Counted from the first letter of the stretch, positions 17,685 through 27,024 are shown. The stretch is DNA of 64,000 nt from Fulvimarina sp040239565 (GCF_040239565.1 NZ_JBEHWS010000004.1:254682-318681); one strand, 5' to 3'. The notes: generated by a model not told the origin, from the sequence alone. Numbers and translations are program-made.

Positions 17685-17906
17685 ATGTTCGACACTTCCA
17701 GCCCGTGGCTGAGACCGCTCTGGCGGCGCCTCATCATCACCGTCCTCACGCTCGCCTGGGGAGTCTTCGAGGCGGTGAACGGCAACACGTTCTGGGCGCT
17801 CTTCTTCCTCGGATCGGGAGCCTGGCTCGCCTGGGCGCTGATCATCACCTACGATCCAAACGCCACTCCACCGGCCGACACCACCAAGAAGAAGGACGAG
17901 CGATGA
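17685..17906 (+). CDS. Small two-helix membrane protein inside the iol operon
   Basis: Predicted inner-membrane protein of 73 residues with two hydrophobic segments (about 17-34 and 39-57) and a charged C-terminus ending TTKKKDER. It starts one base after the iolE stop, and its TGA overlaps the iolB ATG as ATGA, so its translation is locked into the operon. I do not recognise a family. Its position between two cytoplasmic enzymes of one pathway suggests a role in inositol use, perhaps transport or membrane tethering, or it may simply serve to couple iolB. Codon use looks like that of its neighbours. Confidence 0.72.
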   Translation: MFDTSSPWLRPLWRRLIITVLTLAWGVFEAVNGNTFWALFFLGSGAWLAWALIITYDPNATPPADTTKKKDER

Positions 17907-18715
17907 GCCATCTTCAGAAGAAGCCCTTCGGCACCCATGGCAAGGTGCACCAGATCACGCCGGAAAGCGCCGGCTGGCGCTATGTCGGCTTCTCGCTCTA
18001 TCGCCTCCGCGCCGGCGAGAGCGCGTCGGAGGCGACGGGTAAACGCGAAGTCATCCTCGTCATGGTCGAGGGCAAGGCGCAAATCAGCGGCGCGGGCGAG
18101 GATTTCGGCACCCTCGGCGAGCGCATGAGCGTCTTCGAGAAGACGCCGCCGCACTGTCTCTACGTGCCGCACAGTTCGGAATGGAGCGCGGTCGCCGAGA
18201 CCGATTGTGTCCTCGCCGTCTGCTCCGCGCCCGCCTCGGACGACGCCGACTACCCCGCACGCCGCATCGGCCCGCACGGTATCTCGCTCACCGAGCGTGG
18301 CAAGGGCAACAACACGCGCTTTATCAACAATATCGCCATGGAGGACTCCCCGGTCGCCGAGCGGCTTCTGGTGACGGAGGTCTTCACGCCGGCCGGCAAC
18401 TGGTCGTCCTATCCGAGCCACCGGCACGACGAGGACGACTTCCCGCGCATCACCTATCTGGAAGAGACCTATTACCATCGGCTCGACCCGGCCTCAGGCT
18501 TTGCCTTCCAGCGTGTCTATACCGACGACGGCTCGCTCGACGAGGTAATGGCGGTGAGGGACGGCGACGTCGTCTGCGTGCCGCGCGGCCATCATCCCTG
18601 CGGCGCACCCTATGGATTCGAGATGTATTATCTTAACGTCATGGCCGGCCCCTTGCGCAAATGGCGCTTCGTTGCCGCTCCCGAAGTTGAATGGATCATG
18701 AAACGGGACGCTTGA
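17903..18715 (+). CDS. iolB: 5-deoxy-glucuronate isomerase
   Basis: Isomerises 5-deoxy-glucuronate to 2-deoxy-5-keto-gluconate, the substrate of IolC. The 270 residues form a double cupin. The metal-binding region is visible in SSYPSHRHDEDD (residues near 170-180) and the late cupin strands in CVPRGHHPCGAPYGFEMYYLNVMAGP, a family signature. The start is fixed by the ATGA overlap with the preceding small membrane-protein gene. It is the last gene of the iolCDE-x-B run; iolA is not adjacent. Confidence 0.94.
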   Translation: MSHLQKKPFGTHGKVHQITPESAGWRYVGFSLYRLRAGESASEATGKREVILVMVEGKAQISGAGEDFGTLGERMSVFEKTPPHCLYVPHSSEWSAVAETDCVLAVCSAPASDDADYPARRIGPHGISLTERGKGNNTRFINNIAMEDSPVAERLLVTEVFTPAGNWSSYPSHRHDEDDFPRITYLEETYYHRLDPASGFAFQRVYTDDGSLDEVMAVRDGDVVCVPRGHHPCGAPYGFEMYYLNVMAGPLRKWRFVAAPEVEWIMKRDA

Positions 18716-19054
18716 TTGAATGTGTGACGATTAAGAAACGGGGTTTCTGCTTGGGCCGGCGGCCAGCGCCCCGGCAAAGAAACCTTGATATTTCCAACAC
18801 AAATATCGGCTTCTTGTTGGCGTTGCGACCGCGTCGCGAGACTTTTGCCCAAACCACCATCGAAGCGATCGCAAGACCGGTTGTATTGAATGAAACTTCG
18901 GACGCAACTTGTTGAAACAAATGACATGAAAGACGGTTTGAAGCTCATTGGATCGCTCGAACCGAAACGTTGAAATGCTACAATTTTTGATGACGTTAAT
19001 CGATCTTTGAGGGTTATTCCAGTTGTATGCGTCGCTAGGGCATAGGGCGCAAAA
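18716..19054. other. Gene-free gap after iolB
   Basis: About 340 bases, visibly AT-richer than the surroundings. A small stem AGAAAC-GGG-GTTTCT at 18732-18746 could help end the iol transcript but has no T run. The rest presumably holds the promoter of the EAL gene. I see no RNA gene or coding frame here. Confidence 0.5.
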
Positions 19055-20734
19055 ATGGCTAAGATCGTCAGTCACTTCCTTTCGGCCAGACGGCAACGAA
19101 GCATTGGTGTAGCAGCTGCAATTCTTGTTTTCCTGTCTCTATGCCTGATCGCCGGATGGTTCGTTGTTCAAGGTGTTCGGGACGAGATGCGAACCACGTC
19201 AGCCAAGGCCCTGGAACCCTATAACGCTCTGTCGACGAAGCTGACGGAAGCTATACTTGCATTCGAGAGAGAAGTCCTCGGACCGCCCTGCAGCACGACC
19301 TATTTCCGGCAGCTGCAACGCGTTGCGCTCTTGCCGGATGGACTGAACGATTTCCTCTATATGCGGGACAACGAGGTCATCTGTTCCTCCAATTCAGGCA
19401 TATTCTCAGAGCGGATCGACTTTGGTGAGCCGGATCTGCAGATGAAGCTCGGCAACCTTCAGGCAGAGCTTTGGGTCGACCGCAATGTCAAAGCGCTCGG
19501 CTATGACAATATGAAAGCGTCGATTGGTCGGGCTGGACCGTTGGGCGTGGTCATACCCACACCTCAGGGCGAGCTCGCGCATCCTGAATGGGTCGCGGTC
19601 GAGACCGCCTTCGTTTCCGAGACAGGCAACTGGTGGCACCGCAAGGGCACCAAAGGGCTCTACGAGGCAACGCGCAACACAGGCATCTCGTCCTCGCTGC
19701 CCTCCTACGACCTAAAGCTTCGCGATTCGACATGTCTCGGCAACGGCTTTGTCTGTGCGGCGACCGAGGCATCAATTCTGGCCGTTTTAGGCATGCACCT
19801 GACGTTCGTTGCCGCCTTTCTGGCCCTGGCTCTCTTCGTATCCGTGTGTGCCGGTCTGCAGACGAAAGCAGCCATCTCCAGAAATCTGTCCTTCGAATCG
19901 CGCTTTCGCCGGAATTTCACGGCGCAGTCGGTCGAGTGCCTCTACCAGCCGATCCTGGACATGAAGACCGGAGAAATCGCTGCCTGCGAGGTGCTGGCGC
20001 GCTGGCGGGATGTCGACGACAAGATCGTCTTCCCGGACAAATTCATTCCGCTCATCGAAAAGTTCGGGCTGACGCTCGCCTTCACCAAGCTCGTGGTCGA
20101 GCGGGCCTTCCGCGACCTGACAGAGAACGTACACCTCGATCGGCGTCTACGCGTGACGTTCAATCTCTTCCCGCGAGATCTGGAAGAAGACAAGCTGATC
20201 GACATCTTCCGAATCTTCGAAGGAACTGAACAACGGTTCGAACTGGTCGCGGAGCTGGTGGAAAGCGAGGCGATCGATGTCGAGCTCGTCCAGGTCCAGA
20301 TCGAGAAGATGAAACGTGCAGGAATCAACACCTACATCGACGATTTTGGAACCGGCTACTCCAACATGCAGAACCTCGTCGATCTTTCCGTCGACGGCGT
20401 GAAGATCGACCGCGGATTCGCCATGGCAGCCTCCGGAAGCGTGAAGGCGCGGATGCTCGATCTCGCGATCGAAATGGTCGAAGCTTCCGGAAAAATGCTC
20501 ATTGTGGAGGGGATCGAAACGCAGGAACGTCTCGACTATCTTCACGATCAGAAACCGGCCGTGGACTTTGTGCAAGGCTACCACATCTCGCGACCGCTCG
20601 AAGTAAGAGCTTTCTCCGAGTTCCTGACAAAGCGGGACACCAAGGCGGTTTTTCGTGGTGTTCATCGGCCCGCGGAGCAGGCGCCGCAAAGACCCTATCG
20701 CACCGCCCTTTCCCTCGTCCCGGCAACCGTATGA
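19055..20734 (+). CDS. Membrane EAL-domain cyclic-di-GMP phosphodiesterase with CSS-motif sensor
   Basis: Predicted to hydrolyse cyclic di-GMP. The 559 residues contain a transmembrane helix near 17-40, a periplasmic sensor domain with the CSS motif (PPCSTTYF and EVICSSNSG), a second helix near 245-268 and a C-terminal EAL domain. Catalytic positions look complete: E312 in EVLARW, N in FNLFPRD, E in VESEAID, the DDFGTGYSN loop, VKID, VEGIE and the QGYHISRP end. In the CSS class, periplasmic cysteine oxidation state controls activity. The gene stands alone, so its output is unknown. Confidence 0.88.
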   Translation: MAKIVSHFLSARRQRSIGVAAAILVFLSLCLIAGWFVVQGVRDEMRTTSAKALEPYNALSTKLTEAILAFEREVLGPPCSTTYFRQLQRVALLPDGLNDFLYMRDNEVICSSNSGIFSERIDFGEPDLQMKLGNLQAELWVDRNVKALGYDNMKASIGRAGPLGVVIPTPQGELAHPEWVAVETAFVSETGNWWHRKGTKGLYEATRNTGISSSLPSYDLKLRDSTCLGNGFVCAATEASILAVLGMHLTFVAAFLALALFVSVCAGLQTKAAISRNLSFESRFRRNFTAQSVECLYQPILDMKTGEIAACEVLARWRDVDDKIVFPDKFIPLIEKFGLTLAFTKLVVERAFRDLTENVHLDRRLRVTFNLFPRDLEEDKLIDIFRIFEGTEQRFELVAELVESEAIDVELVQVQIEKMKRAGINTYIDDFGTGYSNMQNLVDLSVDGVKIDRGFAMAASGSVKARMLDLAIEMVEASGKMLIVEGIETQERLDYLHDQKPAVDFVQGYHISRPLEVRAFSEFLTKRDTKAVFRGVHRPAEQAPQRPYRTALSLVPATV

Positions 20735-20959
20735 GCCCGTTGCGTTTAAACGAGATTGCCCTCAGTCAATCCGCAATCGCACGGGCAAGTGCTCGCTGGT
20801 AACTGCTTTTGGCGTTCTCGACACCGCTCATCAGCCAGCCCGAGTTCCATTTGAGCTCCTCGCCTTTGAGCAGGCACAGTCACGCATCGCTTTCGACTAC
20901 AGACACGAGGGCGATTGACTTCCCCTCGCCCCTCCACCACCATCCGCGCCGATTATGCG

Positions 20960-21757
20960 ATGAGGGCACGGGGCGGCTCGAGGGTGCTGAACGAAATCCA
21001 CGTTGAAACGGCCGAGGCCTTCGGACCGGCGATAAGCCATGGGTTTTTCACCCGTGACGGCGGCGTATCGACGGGACTCTATGCATCGATGAACGCTGGG
21101 CTTGGCTCGAATGACGAGCGCGATGCGGTCATCGAGAATCGGTCTCGCGCACTCGGTTTCATGGGAGTTTCTCCCGATCGGCTCGCGACCCCATGGCAGA
21201 TACATTCGCCAACGGCCGTCATCGTAGAAGAGCCGTTCGGCGACGAGCGTCCACAAGCCGATGCCGTCGTGACAAAGACGAAAGGTCTTGCTGTCGGCGT
21301 GGTCACGGCCGATTGCGGACCGATCCTTTTTGCAGATGCAGAAGCGGGTGTCGTCGCCGCAGCCCATGCCGGCTGGAAGGGCGCGACCGGCGGGGTCATC
21401 GAGGCGACCCTCGAAGCCATGGTCAGCCTTGGCGCCAAACTTTCGCGTATCACGGCGATTCTCGGCCCGACTATCAGCCAAGCCAGTTACGAGGTGGGCG
21501 CGGAGCGTCTCGACGAGGCTGTCGAGGCTGCCGGTCCGTCCGCTCGCCGGTTCTTCGAAGACGGCGTCGCGCCCGGCAAATATCAGTTCGACCTGCCCGG
21601 CCTGATCGTAGAGCGCCTGAACAAGGCCGGCGTTGACGGTCGGTCCGTCGGTATATGTACCTATGGCGATCAGCGGTTCTTCTCTTTCCGCCGGGCGACA
21701 CATCGCGGCGATCCGGATTACGGACGCCAGCTTTCAGCAATCGCGGTCAAAGGCTGA
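20960..21757 (+). CDS. pgeF: PgeF/YfiH-family protein (purine nucleoside phosphorylase, peptidoglycan editing)
   Basis: Cytoplasmic enzyme of the YfiH (Cu-oxidase_4) family, described as a peptidoglycan-editing factor and as a purine nucleoside phosphorylase/adenosine deaminase. The zinc residues are visible as H in WQIHSP, C in TADCGP and H in AAHAGWKG. The frame opens at a TTG at 20915; I use the ATG at 20960 (265 residues), while a GTG at 20984 would also fit the family. The next gene begins six bases after its stop codon. Confidence 0.86.
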   Translation: MRARGGSRVLNEIHVETAEAFGPAISHGFFTRDGGVSTGLYASMNAGLGSNDERDAVIENRSRALGFMGVSPDRLATPWQIHSPTAVIVEEPFGDERPQADAVVTKTKGLAVGVVTADCGPILFADAEAGVVAAAHAGWKGATGGVIEATLEAMVSLGAKLSRITAILGPTISQASYEVGAERLDEAVEAAGPSARRFFEDGVAPGKYQFDLPGLIVERLNKAGVDGRSVGICTYGDQRFFSFRRATHRGDPDYGRQLSAIAVKG

Positions 21758-21762
21758 ACGTC

Positions 21763-22917
21763 ATGCTGCATTTCACTCGCGAGGAATACGAAGCCCGACA
21801 GGCACGCCTCATGGCGCGGATGAAGGAGGAGAAGCTCGATGCGCTGATGCTCTTCTCCCAGGAATCCATGTACTGGCTCACCGGCTACGACTCCTTCGGC
21901 TTCTGCTTCTTCCAGTGCCTGGTTTTCACTGCCGACGGCCAGATGCGGCTCCTCACGCGCTCGGCCGATATGCGGCAGGCACGACAAACCTCGATCATCG
22001 AAACCGTCATCGTCTGGCGGGACCGGGGAAGCGCCGATCCGGTGATCGAACTGCGCGACATGCTGGAAGATATGGACCTCCTCGGCGCCAAGATCGGCGT
22101 CGAATGGGCAACCCATGGCCTCACCGCGGCCAACGGCAGGATGGTCGAGGAGCGTCTCGACTCCTTCGCTTCGCTCAAGGATGCATCGCTCCTGATCCCA
22201 TTGATCCGCGCCGTGAAATCACCGGCCGAGATCACGCAGGTTCGCGAAGCGACCCGCCTGGCCGACGAGGCCTATGAAGAGGTCCTGCCGCTGATCAAGC
22301 CGGGCGCCGACGAAGGCGAGCTCCTCGCGGTTCTTCAGGGCACGATCCTGAAAAAAGGCGGCGACTATCCGGCCAATCCCTTCATTCTCGGTTCCGGGGA
22401 AGCGGCCCTTCTTTGCCGCTACAAGTCAGGACGCAGCAAGCTGAAGGAGCAGGATCAGCTCACCCTCGAATGGGCAGGCGTCAAAGCGCAGTATCATTCG
22501 GCTCTGATGCGCACGGTCATCATCGGCGAGCCAACGGAGCGCCATCAGGAGCTCTACGCCGCCGCGACCGAAGCGCTCGAAGCGGTGGAAAAAACAATGC
22601 GGCCCGGCAAGACCTTCGGCGACGTGTTCGACGCCCATGCGACGGTCATGGAAGAACACGATCTCGCCCGCCACCGCCTGTCGGCCTGCGGCTATTCACT
22701 CGGGGCCAGCTATGCGCCGTCCTGGATGGATGCACCGATGTTCATGTCGGGCAATGCGGCTGAGATCGTGCCGGACATGACGCTGTTTGCTCATATGATC
22801 ATCATGGACTCGGAAAGCGGTACCGCGATGACCCTGGGCCGGACCTATCTCACCACGGAAGGCGCGCCGGAGCCGTTCTCGAAACTCTCGCTCGATCTTC
22901 CGGTGATCCGGCCCTGA
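21763..22917 (+). CDS. M24-family protein, creatinase/ectoine-hydrolase-like
   Basis: Pita-bread-fold hydrolase of 384 residues with an N-terminal creatinase domain (NMYWLTGYDS-like MYWLTGYDSFG) and a C-terminal M24 domain. The metal ligands of true aminopeptidase P are missing: the usual D-G-Y-D-TRT stretch reads LEWAGVKAQYHSALMRT, and the GHG histidine is replaced in CGYSLGASYAPSW. That pattern matches the metal-independent creatinase and DoeA-like clade rather than Xaa-Pro peptidases. The start at 21763 gives the family N-terminus. It probably forms an operon with pgeF. Substrate unknown. Confidence 0.8.
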   Translation: MLHFTREEYEARQARLMARMKEEKLDALMLFSQESMYWLTGYDSFGFCFFQCLVFTADGQMRLLTRSADMRQARQTSIIETVIVWRDRGSADPVIELRDMLEDMDLLGAKIGVEWATHGLTAANGRMVEERLDSFASLKDASLLIPLIRAVKSPAEITQVREATRLADEAYEEVLPLIKPGADEGELLAVLQGTILKKGGDYPANPFILGSGEAALLCRYKSGRSKLKEQDQLTLEWAGVKAQYHSALMRTVIIGEPTERHQELYAAATEALEAVEKTMRPGKTFGDVFDAHATVMEEHDLARHRLSACGYSLGASYAPSWMDAPMFMSGNAAEIVPDMTLFAHMIIMDSESGTAMTLGRTYLTTEGAPEPFSKLSLDLPVIRP

Positions 22918-23080
22918 CGGGTAACGCCGTCAAGACTCCGTTTACTGTGCCCGACAACTTATAGGTATCGGGGTCAGGTTCTCTTCACCACCCATCAAGC
23001 TTTTTCTCCCAGCGTCACACGACACACGTTCCTCCGGCCGGACGGAGCGAATGGCGGGATAAGCAAGAGGCTTGACCAAC

Positions 23081-24064
23081 GTGACCGGACAGCGACGCTT
23101 CGATCGAAAGAAGGCTACCCTTCTTATCGCGGCCATGACTCCGGGCATGCTCAGTGCGTGTTCTGGCGTGGAGATGATGTCGAGCGTCGATGGCAATCTG
23201 GTTCCGCCAGCTTCGATCGGCTCGGGCGGCGGCGTATACGGGTCGCCCTCCCCCAACCCCGCGGGGTCGGGAAGCGATCTTTCCAGCGGCTATGGCGGCA
23301 TGTCCGCGCCGACGCCGCCCTACCCAGTCGAAAAGCTGCCGGGGGGCTACCAGCCACAGAATGCGGGCTATCAGCAGCCAGCGCAGCAAAATCCAGACTA
23401 TCAGCAAAAAGCGGGCTACCAGCAGAACAGCGGGTATCAGCAGAACGCCTCGGCTCAGCCGAACGACGGTTATCAACAAGCTGCGCCGACATCGAACAAT
23501 ATTCAGTCGGCGCCGCTCCTTGCGCCGTCCTCCAACCAGCAGACAGTTCAGCAGCCGGCAGAGACATACGAGCAGCCGACCTATTCCGACGACAACGACG
23601 CGTCCACGGCGCAACAGCAGGCAAGCATTGCGCCGCCGTCCCAACCCGCACCCGCGCCACAGACGCAGACTCAGACGCAATCCGCGGCGCTCGGCCGGTC
23701 GACATCGGAGGTTCAGTTCCTGCCACTCGTCGGCGCGCCGAACGAGCAGGCCAATATTCTCGCTCAGGCCCTCTCCGACGAAGCAGGCCGCTCCAGCGTC
23801 ACCATTCGCCCGGCATCCGATGGACAGGCATCGGTACGCCTCAAAGGATATTTCAGCGCCTTCGATGAGGGCGATCAATCGGTGCTGGTCTATGTCTGGG
23901 ACGTTCTCGATCCCAATGACGAGCGCATTCACCGCATCCAAGGCCAGGAGCGTTACGCTAAGTCGCCTGATGGTCCTTGGGCGGGCGTCGATCGTACGGT
24001 GCTCGACCGCGTTGCGAGAACGACACTTCAGGAAGCACAGAGCCTTCCGCAGGCCTCAGGTTGA
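23081..24064 (+). CDS. Putative lipoprotein with YQQ repeats
   Basis: Predicted outer-membrane or periplasmic lipoprotein of about 327 residues. The signal ends in the lipobox LSAC (AMTPGMLSACSG). Residues about 90-140 are a glutamine/tyrosine-rich repeat with several copies of GYQQ or DYQQ, followed by a long Q/P/T-rich linker. The C-terminal 120 residues (from EVQFLPLVGAPNEQA) look folded. The start is uncertain: a TTG lies at 23072 and a GTG at 23081, the latter better spaced from AGAGG. It sits between an M24 gene and prs. I recall no named family. Confidence 0.72.
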   Translation: MTGQRRFDRKKATLLIAAMTPGMLSACSGVEMMSSVDGNLVPPASIGSGGGVYGSPSPNPAGSGSDLSSGYGGMSAPTPPYPVEKLPGGYQPQNAGYQQPAQQNPDYQQKAGYQQNSGYQQNASAQPNDGYQQAAPTSNNIQSAPLLAPSSNQQTVQQPAETYEQPTYSDDNDASTAQQQASIAPPSQPAPAPQTQTQTQSAALGRSTSEVQFLPLVGAPNEQANILAQALSDEAGRSSVTIRPASDGQASVRLKGYFSAFDEGDQSVLVYVWDVLDPNDERIHRIQGQERYAKSPDGPWAGVDRTVLDRVARTTLQEAQSLPQASG

Positions 24065-24235
24065 TGTCACGGCAACAAGCCGTAACCATCTCCAGAAACT
24101 CCCAACGGTGTTTGGGTTGAAGTTTCCCGGCAGGCTGGTAAAGCGCGCTGGCGAAAGCGGCGCGTCCGCGGGAGCCGTCCGGCAGGCTCCCGGGGCAAAG
24201 GATGTGACGGAACAGCCGAGACACGGACTAGCGTG

Positions 24236-25168
24236 ATGAAAATTTTCAGCGGCAACTCCAACCGGTCGCTTGCGGAGGCGATGGCGAAATATCTGGAGCT
24301 TCCGGTGGGCGAGGCTCTGGTCCGCCGTTTCGCCGACCAGGAAATCTTCGTCGAGATTCAGGAAAACGTGCGCGGCGAAGACGTCTTCATTCTCCAGTCG
24401 ACGTCCTACCCCGCCAACGACCACCTGATGGAGCTGTTGATCATCATCGACGCGATGCGCCGCGCCTCGGCCAAGCGCATCACCGCCGTCCTCCCTTATT
24501 TCGGCTATGCGCGACAGGATCGGAAAGCCGGCGGCCGCACACCGATCTCCGCCAAGCTCGTCGCCAACCTCATTACCCATGCCGGCGCCGACCGGGTGAT
24601 GACCCTCGATCTTCATGCCGGGCAGATCCAGGGCTTTTTCGACATCCCGACAGACAACCTTTTCGCGATCCCGCTCTTTGCCCGTGACATCAAGGAGCAT
24701 CAGGACCTTTCGAACCTCACCGTCGTGTCGCCGGACGTCGGCGGCGTGGTGCGTGCCCGCGCTCTGGCCAAGCGGCTCGACGCACAGCTCGCCATCGTCG
24801 ACAAGCGGCGCGAGCGGCCAGGCGAATCGGAAGTCATGAACATCATCGGCGATGTCGACGGCCGGAACTGCATCCTGATCGACGACATCATCGATTCGGG
24901 CGGCACGCTCTGCAACGCCGCCGCAGCGCTCGTCGATGCCGGCGCAAACAGCGCCTCGGCCTACATCACCCACGGCGTCCTCTCCGGCGGCGCGGCGGCC
25001 CGTATTGCCGCTTCCAGCCTGCAGGAGCTGGTCATCACGGATTCGATCGAGCCGACCAAGGCGATTCGCGAGACCGACAATATCCGCATCGTGACCACGG
25101 CCAATCTCCTCGGCGAAGCGATCGCGCGGACGGCTTCAGAAGAATCGGTTTCCAGCCTCTTCGACTGA
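24236..25168 (+). CDS. prs: Ribose-phosphate pyrophosphokinase
   Basis: Makes PRPP from ribose 5-phosphate and ATP for nucleotide, histidine and tryptophan synthesis. The 310 residues are the normal length. It shows the N-terminal FSGNSNRSLAE, the catalytic loop region GYARQDRKAGGRTPISAK and the PRPP-binding motif CILIDDIIDSGGT. ATG at 24236 is chosen over an in-frame GTG three bases before it. Confidence 0.96.
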   Translation: MKIFSGNSNRSLAEAMAKYLELPVGEALVRRFADQEIFVEIQENVRGEDVFILQSTSYPANDHLMELLIIIDAMRRASAKRITAVLPYFGYARQDRKAGGRTPISAKLVANLITHAGADRVMTLDLHAGQIQGFFDIPTDNLFAIPLFARDIKEHQDLSNLTVVSPDVGGVVRARALAKRLDAQLAIVDKRRERPGESEVMNIIGDVDGRNCILIDDIIDSGGTLCNAAAALVDAGANSASAYITHGVLSGGAAARIAASSLQELVITDSIEPTKAIRETDNIRIVTTANLLGEAIARTASEESVSSLFD

Positions 25169-25279
25169 TCGGCCTGCGGACCCAATCGCGCCGCTCGTCA
25201 GGCGGCGGCGCCTTGGCGCTGGTGGCTTTCCTTCTACTGCGTCCTACCCTTTCCGCCAGATCACCACGCGGAAAGTGAC

Positions 25280-26038
25280 ATGACCGAAAGCAGAGCCGTC
25301 GAGTTCACGGGTTCGAACGGAAACAGGATTTCCGCGCGGCTCGAAGTGCCCGACGCTGATCCGGTGGCCTACGCGCTGTTCTGCTCCTGCTTCACCTGCG
25401 GCAAGGATTTCCTCGCAAGCGTCAAAGTGAGCCGCGCCCTCGCCGAGGCGGGGATCGCAACCCTACGCTTCGACTTCTCCGGTATCGGCCAGAGCGAAGG
25501 CGATTTCGAATATACGAACTTCTCGACCGACCGCGCCGATACGGTCGCAGCCGCCGGTTTCCTGCGTGAGAACTACGCCGCTCCCAAGCTGATCGTTGGG
25601 CATAGCTTAGGCGGCGCGGTGGCGATCGCGGCGGCAAGCGATATTCCAGAATGCAAAGCCGTCGTGACGATTGCCGCGCCCTACGACGCCTGGCACGTGA
25701 CCCACAATTTCGAGGATGCGCTCGACGCCATACGCAAGGATGGACGCGCCGAGGTCGAACTCGGTGGACGGACCTTCACCATTGCCCGGAAGTTTGTCGA
25801 CGATCTGAAAGACCAGCCTCAGCCCGAACGGATCGATGCCCTCAATATAGCTCTCCTCGTGATGCATTCGCCGACGGACGATGTCGTCGGCATCGAGAAC
25901 GCACGGATGATTCACGACCGGGCACGCCATTCCAAGAGCTTCGTCTCGCTGGAAGGCGCGACGCATTTTCTAACCGATGGCGCCGATGCCGAATACGCTG
26001 CCGGCATCATCGCGGCCTGGGCCAGCCGCTACTTCTGA
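25280..26038 (+). CDS. Alpha/beta hydrolase
   Basis: Cytoplasmic alpha/beta hydrolase of 252 residues. The nucleophile elbow GHSLGG, an acid in HSPTDDVV and a late histidine in EGATHFL form a complete catalytic triad. The FCSCFTCGKD segment is typical of the group that is often fused to an OsmC domain; here no OsmC domain follows, so this is the hydrolase part alone. Substrate not predictable. The 287 bases after it hold no recognisable gene and lead into rplY. Confidence 0.82.
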   Translation: MTESRAVEFTGSNGNRISARLEVPDADPVAYALFCSCFTCGKDFLASVKVSRALAEAGIATLRFDFSGIGQSEGDFEYTNFSTDRADTVAAAGFLRENYAAPKLIVGHSLGGAVAIAAASDIPECKAVVTIAAPYDAWHVTHNFEDALDAIRKDGRAEVELGGRTFTIARKFVDDLKDQPQPERIDALNIALLVMHSPTDDVVGIENARMIHDRARHSKSFVSLEGATHFLTDGADAEYAAGIIAAWASRYF

Positions 26039-26325
26039 ACCGTCGAGAAACCCGACGAGGTCGTATTGCCGCGACCGCGGACTATCGAGCGCTCCGCCCC
26101 GCGCACCACCCGTTTTCTCGACGGCTGACGCGAACGCGCCTCGAAAAGAGCCGTCACGCGGCCCGCTTGCCCTCAAGGCAGGCCTGCGTTATAGGCTGCG
26201 GCGTCCGCGCAGACACCCTTGGAGGCAGCGCGGAGATGGGCGGTTTGCCAGTGGCAGGCCGCTTTTCGTCGTTTCCGGCACGAGACGCGGCCGGGCGACC
26301 ACCTCAACAGTCAAAGGACAAAACC

Positions 26326-27024
26326 ATGCATCAGACCTTCGAGGTCAAGGCCGAGAAGCGCGAAAAGGTCGGCAAGGGGGCCGCCAGAGCTTTGCGCCGC
26401 AACGCCATGATTCCAGCCGTCATCTACGGCGACAACAAAGATCCTCTGCCGATCGCGCTCCCCTACAAGGAAACTTTCCTTGCGCTTCACGCCGGCGGCT
26501 TCATGACCAATCTCGCGACGATCACGGTAGGCAAGGAGAAGATCAAAGTTCTCCCGCGCGACTACCAGCTCGATCCGGTGCGCGACTTCCTGGAGCATGT
26601 GGACTTTCTGCGCGTCGGCGAAAAGACCCGCGTGACGGTCGAAATCCCGGTTCACTTCGAGAACGAAGAGGCCTCTCCTGGGCTCGAGCGCGGCGGCGTC
26701 CTCAACATCGTGCGCCATGCGGTCGAGGTCGAGTGCTCCGCGAACGCCATTCCGGAATACTTCACGATCGATCTGACGGATAAGGAAATCGGCGACACGC
26801 TGGCAGCCTCCGCAGTCAAGCTGCCGAAGGGCGTCGAGTTCACGATCACCGACCGCGACTTCGCGATCGCGACGATCGCAACCCCGGCAGCGCTGCGCTC
26901 CGAGGAAGAAGAAGGCGACATCTCCGAGGACGAGGCTCCGCAGGCCGACGAGGTCGAGGCGACCGAAGTCACCGAGCAGGACGCCCAGACCGTCGAAGGC
27001 GAGACCAAGGCCGGCCCGGAATAG
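26326..27024 (+). CDS. rplY: 50S ribosomal protein L25 (Ctc form)
   Basis: 5S rRNA-binding ribosomal protein of the long Ctc type, 232 residues. The N-terminal L25 domain (VGKGAARALRRNAMIPAVIYG) is followed by the beta-barrel TL5 domain and a very acidic tail of about 45 residues (SEEEEGDISEDEAP and onward). ATG at 26326 has AAAGGA upstream; longer frames upstream are not supported. Followed by a terminator and then pth, the usual rplY-pth order. Confidence 0.94.
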   Translation: MHQTFEVKAEKREKVGKGAARALRRNAMIPAVIYGDNKDPLPIALPYKETFLALHAGGFMTNLATITVGKEKIKVLPRDYQLDPVRDFLEHVDFLRVGEKTRVTVEIPVHFENEEASPGLERGGVLNIVRHAVEVECSANAIPEYFTIDLTDKEIGDTLAASAVKLPKGVEFTITDRDFAIATIATPAALRSEEEEGDISEDEAPQADEVEATEVTEQDAQTVEGETKAGPE

